Part shown: one piece after another, positions 1-10,967 of the stretch | How positions within the stretch are numbered: the stretch's first letter is position 1 | Layout: each line of letters begins with the position of its first letter | Notes under the pieces: model-generated | The model's input: only the letters and a program-made list of their open reading frames with translations | Database searches by the model: none | What the model was told of the DNA's origin: nothing | Translations under genes and position numbers: made by a program | Assembly: GCF_039503195.1 (NCBI RefSeq) | Contig: NZ_JBCJKP010000001.1 | Coordinates: 8,122,001 to 8,186,000 of the forward strand | DNA: 64,000 nucleotides | DNA from: Streptomyces mirabilis | GTDB lineage: Bacteria > Actinomycetota > Actinomycetes > Streptomycetales > Streptomycetaceae | Direction: 5' to 3'

Positions 1-1694
1 TGGATGCTCATCGCGCCTTCGCCGACCGCGGAGGCCACCCGTTTCACCGAGCCGCTACGGACGTCCCCTACCGCGAAGACCCCGGGCAGGCTGGTCTCCA
101 GGGTCATGCACGAGCGCCCGCGGCCGTGCCACACCTCGGGGTAGGCGCAGGCTTCCTGGGCCTCCGGGCCGGTGAGGACGAAGCCGCGGGAGTCGAGGGC
201 GATGATGCCGGCGAGCCACTCGGTGTGGGGGTCGGCGCCGGTGAAGACGAACAGGCCCCGTACCGCGAGTCGGCGGTGCCCGCCCGTGCGGTTGTCGACC
301 ACGTCGAGTTCCTCCAGCACCTCCTGGCCGATGACCTCGGTGACTTCGGTGTGCAGCATGACCTCCACCCGCGGATGGCGTTCGACCTGGTCGACCAGGT
401 AGCGGGACATGTTGGCCTCAAGGCTGGGTCCTCGGACCAGCAGGTGCACCTTCGGCGCGTACCCGGCGAGGAACAGCACCGCCTGGCCCGCCGAGTTGCC
501 TCCGCCGACGACGGCCACCGGGTCGGTGCGGCACTGCTGGGCCTCGTAGACGGTCGCCGAGTAGTGGACGCTCGTTCCCTCCAGGCGTTCGATGCCGGGC
601 ACCTGGAGCCGGCGGTAGCGGGCGCCCGTGGCCAGGACGACGGCGCGGGCGGCGATCTCGCTGCCGTCGGCGAACGCCACCACGTAGTGGTCCTCGTCCT
701 TGGGATGGAGACCGGTCGCCTCCAGCGGAATGCTGATCCTGGCGCCGAACTTGTCGGCTTGGAGCACGGCGCGTTCGGTGAGTTCGGCGCCTGAGATGCC
801 GGCGGGGAAGCCGAGCAGATTCTCGATGCGGGACGACGTGGCGGCCTGGCCGCCGGTGGCCATCGCCTCCACCACGGTGGTGCTCAGGCCCTCGGAGGCG
901 GCGTACACCGCGGCAGCGAGGCCGGCGGGTCCGGAGCCGACGATGAGGACGTCGCCGTGACGGTTTCCGGCGGGCAGTGACGGCAGGCCGATGAGCCGGG
1001 CCAGTTCCGCGTTGCTGGGGTTGCGCAACAGGGTGGTGTCCCGCCAGATGACGAGCGGTGTCTCCTCCGGGCCGACGCCGAAGCGGCGCAGCAGGTCCTC
1101 GGCCTCCTCGTCGGTCTCCAGGTCGATCCAGCGGTGCGGCAGCCGGTTGCGGATGGCGAACTCGCGCAGCCGCCGGGTGTCGGGCGAGTAGCGCGAGCCG
1201 ATGATGCGGAAGCCGGCGCCCTGTCCGACGAGCAGCGCGCGACGGCCCAGACAGGCGCGCAGCACGAGGTCCCCGATGGTGGAGTCCTGGGACACCAGGT
1301 GGCGCAATGGGGCCAAGGAGACGACGAGGACCTCGCCCGGGTCCCTGGCGACAGCGGTGTAGAAGGCCACCTGTCCGTGCAGCAGCCCGAGTTCGCCGAT
1401 GAAGCGACCGGGGCCGTGCACGCGCAGCACGTGTTCCTCGGGAGTGCCGTAGCCCTCGACGACGGCGACCGTACCGCTGAGGACGACGAAGAACGTCTCG
1501 CAGCGCTCCCCCTCCCGGATCAGCACGTCGTTCGGAGCCATGCTCCGGCGTTGCCCGTGCTCCGCCAGACGTGCTATCTGGTCCTCCGTAAGGCGCGGAT
1601 ACGCGCCGTAGATGTCCGGGGTCTCCCAGAAGGCGGCCTCGTCCGCTTCCTCCGGCACCGGTTCTCCGCCCGGCAGCGGCTGGTCGCCGGACAT
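1..1694 (-). CDS. cNMP-binding / thioredoxin reductase-like FAD oxidoreductase, 3' end outside window
   Basis: About 565 residues are visible before the reading frame leaves the window. Residues ~33-145 form a cyclic-nucleotide-binding (Crp/cNMP) domain. Residues ~162-238 resemble a glutaredoxin-like fold without a CxxC. From ~247 on there is a pyridine nucleotide-disulfide oxidoreductase domain, with the FAD motif GSGPAG (253-258), a GGQAA segment near 281 and the NAD(P)H motif VVGGGNSAGQ (395-404). Classical thioredoxin reductases have a CATC-type redox pair just before the NADPH motif. Here that stretch reads SATVYEAQQC, so dithiol exchange with thioredoxin is doubtful; a flavin-dependent reductase gated by a nucleotide or other ligand is more likely. 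The ATG overlaps the stop of the upstream zinc-finger gene (TGATG), implying translational coupling as the last gene of the dnaK operon. Confidence 0.88.
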   Translation of the reverse strand, partial: MSGDQPLPGGEPVPEEADEAAFWETPDIYGAYPRLTEDQIARLAEHGQRRSMAPNDVLIREGERCETFFVVLSGTVAVVEGYGTPEEHVLRVHGPGRFIGELGLLHGQVAFYTAVARDPGEVLVVSLAPLRHLVSQDSTIGDLVLRACLGRRALLVGQGAGFRIIGSRYSPDTRRLREFAIRNRLPHRWIDLETDEEAEDLLRRFGVGPEETPLVIWRDTTLLRNPSNAELARLIGLPSLPAGNRHGDVLIVGSGPAGLAAAVYAASEGLSTTVVEAMATGGQAATSSRIENLLGFPAGISGAELTERAVLQADKFGARISIPLEATGLHPKDEDHYVVAFADGSEIAARAVVLATGARYRRLQVPGIERLEGTSVHYSATVYEAQQCRTDPVAVVGGGNSAGQAVLFLAGYAPKVHLLVRGPSLEANMSRYLVDQVERHPRVEVMLHTEVTEVIGQEVLEELDVVDNRTGGHRRLAVRGLFVFTGADPHTEWLAGIIALDSRGFVLTGPEAQEACAYPEVWHGRGRSCMTLETSLPGVFAVGDVRSGSVKRVASAVGEGAMSI

Positions 1695-1957
1695 CAGACG
1701 AACGCCTCGTGGACGTAGCACCAGCGCCAATCCTCGCCGGGTTGGAACGACTGCACGATCGGATGGGCGTCGGCAGCGGCGTGCCTGCGCGCGTGCTTGT
1801 TCGGCGAGGAGTCACAGCAGCCGACGTGCCCGCAGGTCAGGCAGAGCCTCAGGTGGACCCACGGGGAGCCGAGCAGCAGACACTCCTGACACCCTTCGGG
1901 GGTCAGTGGCCGGACCGGCCGGACGAGCGCGAGGTGAGGGTCTGCGTGCAGGGTCAT
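1694..1957 (-). CDS. UBP-type zinc finger protein
   Basis: An 87-residue protein dominated by a UBP-type zinc finger. Candidate ligands are C23/C26, C39/C42, C47/C48, H55, H59 and H65. In eukaryotes this fold binds ubiquitin C-termini. In actinobacteria it occurs as a small stand-alone protein of unknown ligand, often beside thioredoxin and thioredoxin-reductase-like genes, as here. The ATG is preceded by GGAAGG at good spacing. A GTG nine bases further upstream (1966) would overlap the thioredoxin stop and is the alternative start. The gene sits between trx and the flavin oxidoreductase with almost no spacing, so it belongs to the same transcript. Function is not established. Confidence 0.85.
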   Translation of the reverse strand: MTLHADPHLALVRPVRPLTPEGCQECLLLGSPWVHLRLCLTCGHVGCCDSSPNKHARRHAAADAHPIVQSFQPGEDWRWCYVHEAFV

Positions 1958-1962
1958 CCGGA

Positions 1963-2409
1963 TCACCCTTCCCGGGCCATGATCGAGTTCTCCACCCACT
2001 GGCGCAGGGCAGGGGCAGGTGCGGCCCCCGCCTGCCGGGCGATGGTCTGTCCTTTGTCGAGGACGAGCAGTGTCGGTACCGCCTGGACCTCGAACCGCTG
2101 CGACAGCCTCGGGTTCTTGTCGATGTCGACCTTGACGAGTTTGATGCGGCCGGCGAGGTCCTGGGCGACCTGTTCGAGGGCGGGGCTGACCATGCGGCAG
2201 GGGCCGCACCAGGTGGCCCACAGGTCGACGACGACGGGCACGGTGGCCTGTTCGACGACCTCGGTGAAGTCGTCGTCGCCCGCGTCCACCATCCACGGTA
2301 GGGGCTGCTTGCAGTGGCCGCACTTGGGGCGGCCCTCGGCGGCCACGGGTACCCGGTTGGTGCGCCCGCAGTTCGGACAACTGACGGTTGTCGCCTGCAT
2401 CGTGCTCAT
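1963..2409 (-). CDS. trxA: Thioredoxin with N-terminal zinc ribbon (thioredoxin-2 type)
   Basis: 148 residues. An N-terminal zinc ribbon (C11, C14, C30, C33) precedes a thioredoxin fold with the WCGPC active site at 67-71 and the conserved cis-proline at 112 (AVPTLL). The extra zinc module is characteristic of thioredoxin-2/TrxC proteins, which reduce cytosolic disulfides and are often induced by oxidative stress. The start overlaps the clpB stop by four bases, so it is probably translated by coupling. Its place downstream of a chaperone set, and upstream of a thioredoxin-reductase-like protein that lacks the CxxC pair, suggests the operon answers combined heat and oxidative damage. A second ATG lies three codons in. 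Confidence 0.95.
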   Translation of the reverse strand: MSTMQATTVSCPNCGRTNRVPVAAEGRPKCGHCKQPLPWMVDAGDDDFTEVVEQATVPVVVDLWATWCGPCRMVSPALEQVAQDLAGRIKLVKVDIDKNPRLSQRFEVQAVPTLLVLDKGQTIARQAGAAPAPALRQWVENSIMAREG

Positions 2410-5035
2410 GCCGCCCGCGCTCCCTTCACGTCCTCGGGCTGGTCGTAGGTGACCACCAGCTCTGCGTGCTCGGCGTCGACGCGCACCGTCGCGCCGTCCT
2501 GGACGTCGCCGCGCAGCAGGGCGCGCCCGACCAGTGTCTCGACCTCGTGGGAGATGTAACGCCGCAGCGGCCGGGCCCCGTACACCGGGTCGTAGCCTTG
2601 GTGGGCGATCACTTCCCGGGCAGCGGCGGTGAGTTCGACGGTGATGCGGCGTTCGGCGAGCCGCTGCCGCAGCTCGTCGAACTGCAGCTCCACGATCCGC
2701 TCGATCTGCCGCTCGCCGAGCGGTTTGAACAGCACGATGTCGTCGACGCGGTTGAGGAACTCCGGGCGGAAGTGCCCGCGCAGTTCGCCCATCACCAGGG
2801 CACGGGCGTCGGGCTTGATCTCACCTTCGGCGGTGGCGCCGTCGAGGAGGTGCTCGGAGCCGATGTTGGACGTCATGATGATCACGGTGTTGCGGAAGTC
2901 GACGGTGCGGCCCTGGGCGTCGGTGATGCGGCCGTCGTCGAGGATCTGCAGCAGGGTGTTGAAGACATCGGTGTGCGCCTTCTCGATCTCGTCGAACAGC
3001 ACGACCGAGTACGGCTTGCGGCGTACGGCCTCGGTGAGCTGGCCGCCCTCCTCGTAGCCGACGTATCCGGGCGGTGCGCCCATGAGCCGGCTGACGGTGT
3101 GCCGCTCCTGGTACTCGCTCATGTCGAGGCGGACCATGTTCTCCTCGGAGTCGAACAGAGTCCGGGCGAGGGTCTTGGCCAGCTCGGTCTTCCCGACGCC
3201 GGTGGGGCCGAGGAAGATGAACGAGCCGATGGGGCGGCGAGGGTCGCGGATGCCGGAGCGGGCGCGGATGATGGCGTCGGTGACGAGTTTGACGGCTTCG
3301 TCCTGGCCGATGACGCGCTCGCGCAGGATCTCGTCGAGGCGCAGCAGTTTCTCGCGTTCGCCCTCCTGGAGGCGGGCGACGGGGATGCCGGTCCAGGCGG
3401 CGACGATCTCGGCGATCTCCTCCTCGGTGACGACCTCGCGCAGCAGCCGGTTCTGCCCTTGTTTGGCGGCCAGTTGCTCCTCTTCTGCGGCGAGTCGGCG
3501 CTCCAGGTCCCGGAGTCGGCCGTAGCGGAGTTCGGCGGCGCGGTTGAGGTCGTAGGCGCGTTCGGCCTCCTCCGCCTCGTGGCGGACCTGCTCCAGTTCC
3601 TGGCGCAGTTCCTGCACGCGGCGGATCGCCTGCCGTTCGGCCTCCCACTGGGCGTGTTTGGCGTCGGCCTCGCCGCGCAGGTCGGCCAGTTCCCTGCGCA
3701 GCTCCTCCAGGCGGGTTCTGCTGGCGGGGTCGCTCTCCTTGGACAGGGCCGCCTCCTCGATCTCCAGGCGGGTGACGCGGCGTGTGATCTCGTCGAGTTC
3801 GGCGGGCATCGAGTCGATCTCGGTACGCAGCCGGGCGCACGCCTCGTCGACGAGGTCGATGGCCTTGTCGGGCAGGAATCGGTCGGTGATGTAGCGGTGA
3901 CTGAGGGTGGCCGCGGAGACCAGCGCGGTGTCCTGGATCTTCACGCCGTGGAAGACCTCGAGGCGTTCGCGCAGTCCGCGCAGGATGGAGATGGCGTCCT
4001 CCACGCTCGGCTCGTCGACCAGGACCTGTTGGAAGCGGCGTTCGAGGGCGGCGTCCTTCTCGATGTGCTTGCGGTACTCGTCGAGGGTGGTGGCGCCGAT
4101 CATGTGGAGTTCGCCGCGGGCGAGCATCGGCTTGAGCATGTTGCCCGCGTCCATGGCTCCTTCGGCGGCGCCTGCGCCGACGACCGTGTGGAGTTCGTCG
4201 ACGAAGAGCAGGATGCGCCCTTGGGCGGCCTTCACCTCGGACAGCACGGCCTTGAGGCGTTCCTCGAACTCGCCGCGGTACTTGGCGCCGGCGACCAGGG
4301 AACCCATGTCGAGGGCGAACACCGTCTTGTCGCGCAGGCCCTCGGGGACATCGCCGCGGACGATGCGCTGGGCGAGGCCCTCGACGATGGCGGTCTTGCC
4401 GACGCCGGGGTCGCCGATGAGGACGGGGTTGTTCTTGGTCTTGCGGCTGAGGATCTGGGTGACGCGGCGGATCTCCGCGTCACGGCCGATGACCGGGTCC
4501 AGACGCCCGGACCGAGCCTCGAGGACCAGGTCGCGGCCGTACTTCTCCAGAGCCTCGTAGGCCACTTCGGGGTTGGCGGAGGTGACGCGCTGGTTGCCGC
4601 GGACCTGGGTGAGCGCGCTCAGGAACGAGTCCCTGGTGATGCCGGCCTGTTTGAGCAGTCGCCCGGCGGCGGTTGAAGAGCTCTCCTCAGCCAGGGCGAG
4701 CAGGAGGTGTTCCACGGACACGTACTCGTCCTTGAGACGTTTGGCCTCCCGATCGGCGGCGTCGAGCAGGTGGGCGAGGCGCTGGGTGACGAAGACCTGG
4801 CCGGGTGCCGCGCCGGGCCCGGTGACCTTCGGGCGGCGGGAGAGTTCCTCGCGCACGGCCGCGCGCAGTTCCTTCGGTTCGGTGCCGGCCTGTTGCAGCA
4901 ACCGCGGGATCAGACCGTCCTCCTGATCGAGAAGTGCGAGCAGCAGGTGTTCCCCGTCGACCTCGGTGTGCCCCATGCGGCCGGCCGCGGTCTGGGCCTC
5001 CTCGAGGGCTTCCTGGGACTTCTGGGTGAGACGGT

Positions 5036-5045
<10 letters not shown>
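2406..5045 (-). CDS. clpB: ATP-dependent disaggregase ClpB
   Basis: 879 residues, normal ClpB length. An N-terminal Clp repeat domain (about 1-150) is followed by AAA+ domain 1, with Walker A GDPGVGKT at 211-218 and Walker B LLFVDE at 279-284. A middle coiled coil rich in Glu/Arg (about 410-535) marks ClpB rather than ClpA/C. AAA+ domain 2 has Walker A GPTGVGKT at 613-620. ClpB threads aggregated proteins through its hexamer with DnaK/DnaJ/GrpE, all encoded immediately upstream in the same operon. The start overlaps the cbpM-like gene by ten bases. A second Met two codons later is an alternative start. Confidence 0.97.
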
Positions 5046-6399
<1,354 letters not shown>

Positions 6400-7011
6400 T
6401 CACTCCCGCTTCGCGACGGTCACCGCGGCCGGCCTGAGCTGCCGCTCGCCGTCCCCGTAGCCGGGGCGCAGCACCTCGACGACCGTGCCCGGTGGGGCGT
6501 CGGGGGCCTGGACGACGCCGACCACCTCGTGCCGGGCCGGGTCGAAGGCGACGCCGGTCTCCGCGTGCCGTGGGTAGCCGAGCAGTTCGAGGACGTTCAC
6601 CGCCTGGTCGCGGACCGCCCGGATGCCCTCCACGATCGCGCCCGGATCGGCGTCGGCATGGGTCAGGGCGAGTTCGAGGTTGTCGAGGACGGGCAGGAAG
6701 GCGGCCGCCGTGCGGGACCGCTCGACCACCCGTTCGCGCTCCAGTTCCCTGGCGTGACGCTTGCGAAGGTTGTCGAGGTCGGCGAGTGCGCGCCGCCAGC
6801 GGTCCTCCAGTTCCTGGATCGCGGTCGTGTACTCGTCCTCGGCAGGCGCGGGGCCGGCGGCATCGGGTCCCGGTTCGCCGTTCGCCGCTTCCGGCCGGGT
6901 CGGCGGGCCCGGTTGCGGCAAATCCCCGCGAGGAGGGCGTACGGCGCCCTCCGGGACCGGTTCGACCGGATCCGACCCGGTCCGGTCGGTTTCCTGGGGG
7001 TGGGTGGGCAT
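6400..7011 (-). CDS. grpE: Nucleotide exchange factor GrpE
   Basis: 203 residues. A charged, Pro/Glu-rich N-terminal tail (about 1-60) is followed by a long helix (ITAIQELEDRW type, about 60-110), then the GrpE four-helix and beta-domain region with the typical segment FDPARHEVVGVV near 165-176. GrpE releases ADP from DnaK. It lies eight bases after dnaK and six before the J-protein gene, a standard dnaK-grpE-dnaJ order. Confidence 0.95.
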   Translation of the reverse strand: MPTHPQETDRTGSDPVEPVPEGAVRPPRGDLPQPGPPTRPEAANGEPGPDAAGPAPAEDEYTTAIQELEDRWRRALADLDNLRKRHARELERERVVERSRTAAAFLPVLDNLELALTHADADPGAIVEGIRAVRDQAVNVLELLGYPRHAETGVAFDPARHEVVGVVQAPDAPPGTVVEVLRPGYGDGERQLRPAAVTVAKRE

Positions 7012-7019
7012 GGCGCGCC

Positions 7020-8918
7020 TCAGCCCTTGTCGAACTCGGCGTCGATGACATCATCGCTACCGGCACCGCCACTCGTGGGACCGCCGGTGGCGGCGCTCTG
7101 GCCGGGACCGCCCGTGGCAGCGGCGCCCTGATGGGCCGCCAGCCCGGCGAGCACCTGCTGGAGTTCGGAGGTCAGGGGCCGCACGCGCTCCACGCCTGCC
7201 TCGTCCTTGACCGCCGCCCGGGCGTCGGACACGAGCATCTCGGCGCGTGCCTTTTCGTGCGCGGGCGCTGCGTCGCCCAGTTCGGCGAGGCGCTTCTCGA
7301 CCTGGTAGGCGATCGCGTCGAGTTCGTTGCGGGCGTCGACGGCCTCGCGGAGTGCCTGGTCCTGGCCCCGGTTGTGCTCGGCCTCCTCGACCATGCGCTC
7401 GACCTCACTGCGGTCCAGGTTGGAGCTCTCGCTGATGGTGATGCCCTGTTCCTTGCCGGTGTCCTTGTCGCGCGCGCTGACGTTGAGGATGCCGTTGGCG
7501 TCGATGTCGAAGGTGACCTCGACCTGTGGTTCGCCCCGCGGCGCCGGGCGGATGTCGGTGAGCTGGAACCGGCCCAGCACCCGGTTGTCGGCGGCCCGCT
7601 CGCGCTCGCCCTGGAGGACGACGATGTCGACGGCGGGCTGGTTGTCCTCGGCGGTGGAGAAGGTCTCGCTGCGGCGCACGGGGATGGTGGTGTTCCGCTC
7701 GACGATCTTCGTCATCACTCCGCCGCGCGTCTCCACGCCCAGCGACAAGGGCGTGACGTCGAGCAGCAGGACGTCCTTGACCTCGCCCTTGAGGACCCCG
7801 GCCTGGATCGCGGCGCCCAGCGCCACGACCTCGTCGGGGTTGACGCTCATGTTGGGGTCCTTGCCGCCGGTCAGCCGTCGCACCAGCGCCTGGACGGCGG
7901 GGATGCGGGTGGATCCGCCTACGAGGATGACCTCGTCGATGTCGCTCTCGCCGACCTTGGCGTCGGCCATGGCCTGCTGGACCGGTCCCAGGCAGCGCTC
8001 CACCAGGTCGCTGGTGATCTGCTCGAACGTGGACCGCATGATCGAGTCGGTGAGGTGCTTGGGGCCCGAGGCATCGGCGGTGATGAACGGCAGGCTGACC
8101 TGCGTCTGCGTCACCGAACTCAGCTCGGTCTTGGCCTTCTCCGCCGCCTCGAACAGTCGTTGCAGCGCCTGCGGGTCCTTCCGCAGGTCGATGCCGTTCG
8201 CTTTCTGGAAGTCGTCCGCGAGGTAATCCACCAGACGCCGGTCGAAGTCGTCGCCGCCCAGATGACTGTCGCCGGCGGTGGAGCGCACCTCCACCACGCC
8301 GTCGCCGACGTCGAGGATGCTCACGTCGAAGGTGCCACCGCCCAGGTCGAAGACGAGGACGGTCTCGTGCTGCTTCTTGTCCATGCCGTACGCGAGGGCG
8401 GCCGCCGTCGGCTCGTTGATGATCCGCAGCACCTCCAGTCCCGCGATCCGTCCGGCGTCCTTGGTGGCGGTGCGCTGAGCGTCGTTGAAGTAGGCGGGCA
8501 CCGTGATGACCGCCTCCGTGACCCGCTCCCCGAGTTGCTTGGAGGCGTCGTCGGCGAGTTTGCGCAGCACCTGTGCGCTGATCTCCTCAGGCGCATAGAG
8601 CTTGTCGCGCACCTTGAAGCGGGCCGCCCCGCCGTCGCCCTCGACGACGTCGTACGCCACCGCCCTGGCCTCGTCGGAGATCTCGTCGAAGTGTCGGCCG
8701 ATGAACCGCTTGGCCGAGTAGATGGTGCCCTTGGGGTTGAGGATCGCCTGGCGCCGGGCCAGCTGGCCCACCAGGCGTTCCCCGGTGTCGGTGAAGGCCA
8801 CCACGGACGGTGTCGTGCGGTTGCCCTCGCTGTTGGGCACGACGGACGGCTCGCCGCCCTCCCACACGGCGATCACCGAGTTGGTGGTGCCCAGGTCGAT
8901 GCCCACTGCCTTGGCCAT
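7020..8918 (-). CDS. dnaK: Molecular chaperone DnaK (Hsp70)
   Basis: 632 residues. The N-terminal ATPase begins [14 protein letters not shown]; further signatures are [14 protein letters not shown] (~190) and [13 protein letters not shown] (~325). The linker [18 protein letters not shown] leads to the substrate-binding domain, and the tail ends in a Gly/Ala-rich stretch and DDVIDAEFD, close to the usual EVVDAEF-type C-terminus. It is the first gene of an eight-gene chaperone/redox operon, with a GGGAGG ribosome site before the ATG. I looked for the HspR repeat (CTTGAGT-N7-ACTCAAG) in 8919-9185 and did not find it, so control may differ from the classical Streptomyces dnaK operon. Presumably this is a second dnaK copy in the genome (inference). 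Confidence 0.97.
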   Translation of the reverse strand: MAKAVGIDLGTTNSVIAVWEGGEPSVVPNSEGNRTTPSVVAFTDTGERLVGQLARRQAILNPKGTIYSAKRFIGRHFDEISDEARAVAYDVVEGDGGAARFKVRDKLYAPEEISAQVLRKLADDASKQLGERVTEAVITVPAYFNDAQRTATKDAGRIAGLEVLRIINEPTAAALAYGMDKKQHETVLVFDLGGGTFDVSILDVGDGVVEVRSTAGDSHLGGDDFDRRLVDYLADDFQKANGIDLRKDPQALQRLFEAAEKAKTELSSVTQTQVSLPFITADASGPKHLTDSIMRSTFEQITSDLVERCLGPVQQAMADAKVGESDIDEVILVGGSTRIPAVQALVRRLTGGKDPNMSVNPDEVVALGAAIQAGVLKGEVKDVLLLDVTPLSLGVETRGGVMTKIVERNTTIPVRRSETFSTAEDNQPAVDIVVLQGERERAADNRVLGRFQLTDIRPAPRGEPQVEVTFDIDANGILNVSARDKDTGKEQGITISESSNLDRSEVERMVEEAEHNRGQDQALREAVDARNELDAIAYQVEKRLAELGDAAPAHEKARAEMLVSDARAAVKDEAGVERVRPLTSELQQVLAGLAAHQGAAATGGPGQSAATGGPTSGGAGSDDVIDAEFDKG

Positions 8919-9185
8919 GAGGAGCTCCTCCCGGTACGGCGCCCGCGTCGACTCTCCGGATCACATTCGTTCAGGTAGGGGTGGGACCTCCGCCGGTTTC
9001 CCACCCGTGCGCACGGAAGGTCTCGAGCACTCCCCAGGGTGACGAACCGGGTGCCTCCACGCCTGCGCCTGGCGAGTCAGGAATGCACGGGTCCGGTCGC
9101 CCCACGAGTACGAGAGCAAGAATCCGGACATCTCGGATGAGCCGGCCTGGGAGCGGGTACCGGGACACGGTCCGGGACGATCGGG

Positions 9186-9620
9186 GTGAGCGCCCCTTGC
9201 GACTCCCTGGACGACATCCCCCACCACTACCAGCAGGCGCAGCGCGCCCTGGAAGTACGCCGCCACTCCCGCGAGCACTACGGCACGACGTTCTTCGACG
9301 AGCTCGGCCTGTACCGCATCCTGGGACCCGGCAACGATTACCGGGAACTGGAGACGTTCGTCCACGAGTGGCTCGGGCAGCTCATCGACTACGACTCCCA
9401 GCACCACACGGCCATGGTGGAGACCCTGTCCCGGTACTTCGACTGCGGCGGCAACTACGACGAGACCGCCGAATCCCTCGCGATCCACCGCAGCACGCTG
9501 CGCTATCGGCTCCAGCGCATCCGCGACATCAGCGGCAACGACCTCGCGAACGTCGAGGACCGGCTCAACCTCCAGGTGGCGACCCGAGTGGGGAAGATCG
9601 TGCTGGGCGGCCCCGGCTGA
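9186..9620 (+). pseudogene. C-terminal remnant of a PucR/CdaR-family transcriptional regulator
   Basis: 144 residues are readable from a GTG with no convincing ribosome site. They correspond only to the C-terminal part of PucR/CdaR regulators: an FDELGLYRIL segment, then the PucR helix-turn-helix (YFDCGGNYDETAESLAIHRSTLRYRLQRI). Full-length family members carry several hundred residues of sensor domain first; here the upstream frame gives no homologous sequence. It is therefore best read as a truncated gene. A stand-alone DNA-binding protein remains possible. Confidence 0.6.
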
Positions 9621-9790
9621 TGCCCCGCTAGAACTGTTGTGTGAGCGGTGCCGGCGGCAGTCAGCCTCGAAGGGGCCGGGAAGGTGTCCGACGCCGCCTG
9701 TGGACGGCGGCAGCCTGAGCGTCAGCGGATGCTGCGGCAGATGTCGCGGCCGGAGCGAGGCGAACGCAGGGGGCCGGACACCACCGACGG

Positions 9791-9820
9791 GTGACGCCCG
9801 GGCCGCGGCCCGGGCGTCAC
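9791..9820. terminator. 30-bp perfect palindrome, likely bidirectional terminator
   Basis: Two 15-base arms (GTGACGCCCGGGCCG and its exact complement) form a perfect inverted repeat with no spacer. It lies between two converging genes, the PucR remnant and the LysR gene, and overlaps the LysR stop codon. No T-run is visible, as is common for actinobacterial terminators. Confidence 0.7.
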
Positions 9821-10707
9821 AGGGCGATGACGTGGAGGTCGACCAGGTCGAGCAGCGCCCGCAGGGCCGAGCTGGGCCGCCGGGTCGACGACGTGCCGAG
9901 ATGCATGCTCCAGCGGAGCACGGTGCCGTGGACGTCCAGGACGTGCAGGCCGGGGGTGCGGGCGACGGCGAAGGCGGGCAGGAAGGCGATGCCCAGACCG
10001 TGCCGGACCAGTGCCGCCCCCATGTCGATGTCGGGCACTTCCAGTGCCACCCGGCGTACGACGCCCGCCACCGCGAACGCCCGGTCGACCACCTCGCGGT
10101 TGCCGTAGCCCGGCGGGAAGTCCACGAAGGGCTCCCCCGCGAGGTCCGCAAGTGCCACCTTTCCCCGCTGCGCGAGCGGATGGGCGGCGCTCACCACCAG
10201 GACGAGCGGCACGGTGGCCAGCTCCCGTGCGTCGATCCCGGCGGGTTTGTGCTCGGGCAGCGACAGGAAGGCCACGTCCAGGTCCCCGCTGAGCAGTGCG
10301 TGCGCCAGTCCCGCCGACCCGGTCGTCGCCAGCCGTAGCCGGACGTCGATCGCCGGATGCCGCGCGTGCAGCTGCCCGAGGAGCGCAGGCAGGTCCACCA
10401 CCTCGACCGAGGCCATGGCGCCCACGTTCACGGTGCCGCGCAGCGTGTCCTGTGCGGCGCGCACGGCGTCCTGGGCCGCCTGGGCGGCGTGCAGGGTGGC
10501 CCGAGCCTCCGGCAGCAGCGCCGCGCCCGCCCCGGTGAGCCGGACCTGCTGCGACGTGCGCTCGAACAGCGCGCAGCCGAGCTCGCGCTCCAGGGAGCGG
10601 ATCGCGGCGGACACCCCGGACTGCACCACATGCAGCCGACGGGCGGCACGCGTGAAACTCAGCTCCTCGGCGACCGCGATGAAGTGCTCCAGCTGACGTA
10701 GCTCCAC
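9817..10707 (-). CDS. LysR-family transcriptional regulator
   Basis: 296 residues from a GTG (VELRQLEHFIAVAEELSF). The N-terminal winged helix-turn-helix (about 1-60, FTRAARRLHVVQSGVSAAIRSLERELG) and the periplasmic-binding-protein-like effector domain (about 85-290) match LysR proteins in order and length. An upstream in-frame start would add 63 residues unlike the family, so I chose the GTG before the HTH. The gene is divergent from an MFS exporter-like gene, the usual LysR arrangement in which the regulator controls the neighbour from the shared intergenic region. Confidence 0.92.
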   Translation of the reverse strand: MELRQLEHFIAVAEELSFTRAARRLHVVQSGVSAAIRSLERELGCALFERTSQQVRLTGAGAALLPEARATLHAAQAAQDAVRAAQDTLRGTVNVGAMASVEVVDLPALLGQLHARHPAIDVRLRLATTGSAGLAHALLSGDLDVAFLSLPEHKPAGIDARELATVPLVLVVSAAHPLAQRGKVALADLAGEPFVDFPPGYGNREVVDRAFAVAGVVRRVALEVPDIDMGAALVRHGLGIAFLPAFAVARTPGLHVLDVHGTVLRWSMHLGTSSTRRPSSALRALLDLVDLHVIAL

Positions 10708-10967
10708 ACGAGAAGTATCACTCGCATTGCTCGAGCCCAGCAAAAACATTCGTTGGCATTGATCCCGGCTGGTGAGGAGGATGGAAAGCGCCATCCACTT
10801 CCGCCCGAGGAGGGGTACCCCTGCCTGCCGTTCCGACGCCGCTGAGCCGTTCCACAACCGACGCTCCCGACGACCCGACCCACCGGATCCCAGCACCCGC
10901 TCCCGCCGACCTGCCGCCCCGCGCCCCCGCCCGGCGCCGTGCCTCGCACACGACCGGCTTTTGGTTC

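Noticed and set aside
418..1815. 465-codon minus-strand frame
   Set aside because: Arg/Pro-rich shadow of the cNMP/reductase gene; the true frame gives FAD and NAD(P)H motifs and is open to the window edge.
2388..4676. 762-codon plus-strand frame
   Set aside because: Antisense shadow of clpB; composition (Val/Gly/Asp/Leu-rich without motifs) is typical of the complementary frame of high-GC genes.
6492..8978. 828-codon plus-strand frame
   Set aside because: Antisense shadow of dnaK and grpE.
8971..9168. 65-codon minus-strand frame upstream of dnaK
   Set aside because: No ribosome site, no family, and it occupies the expected dnaK promoter region.
8919..9185. HspR-type inverted repeat before dnaK
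   Set aside because: Searched for CTTGAGT-N7-ACTCAAG; nothing close was found.
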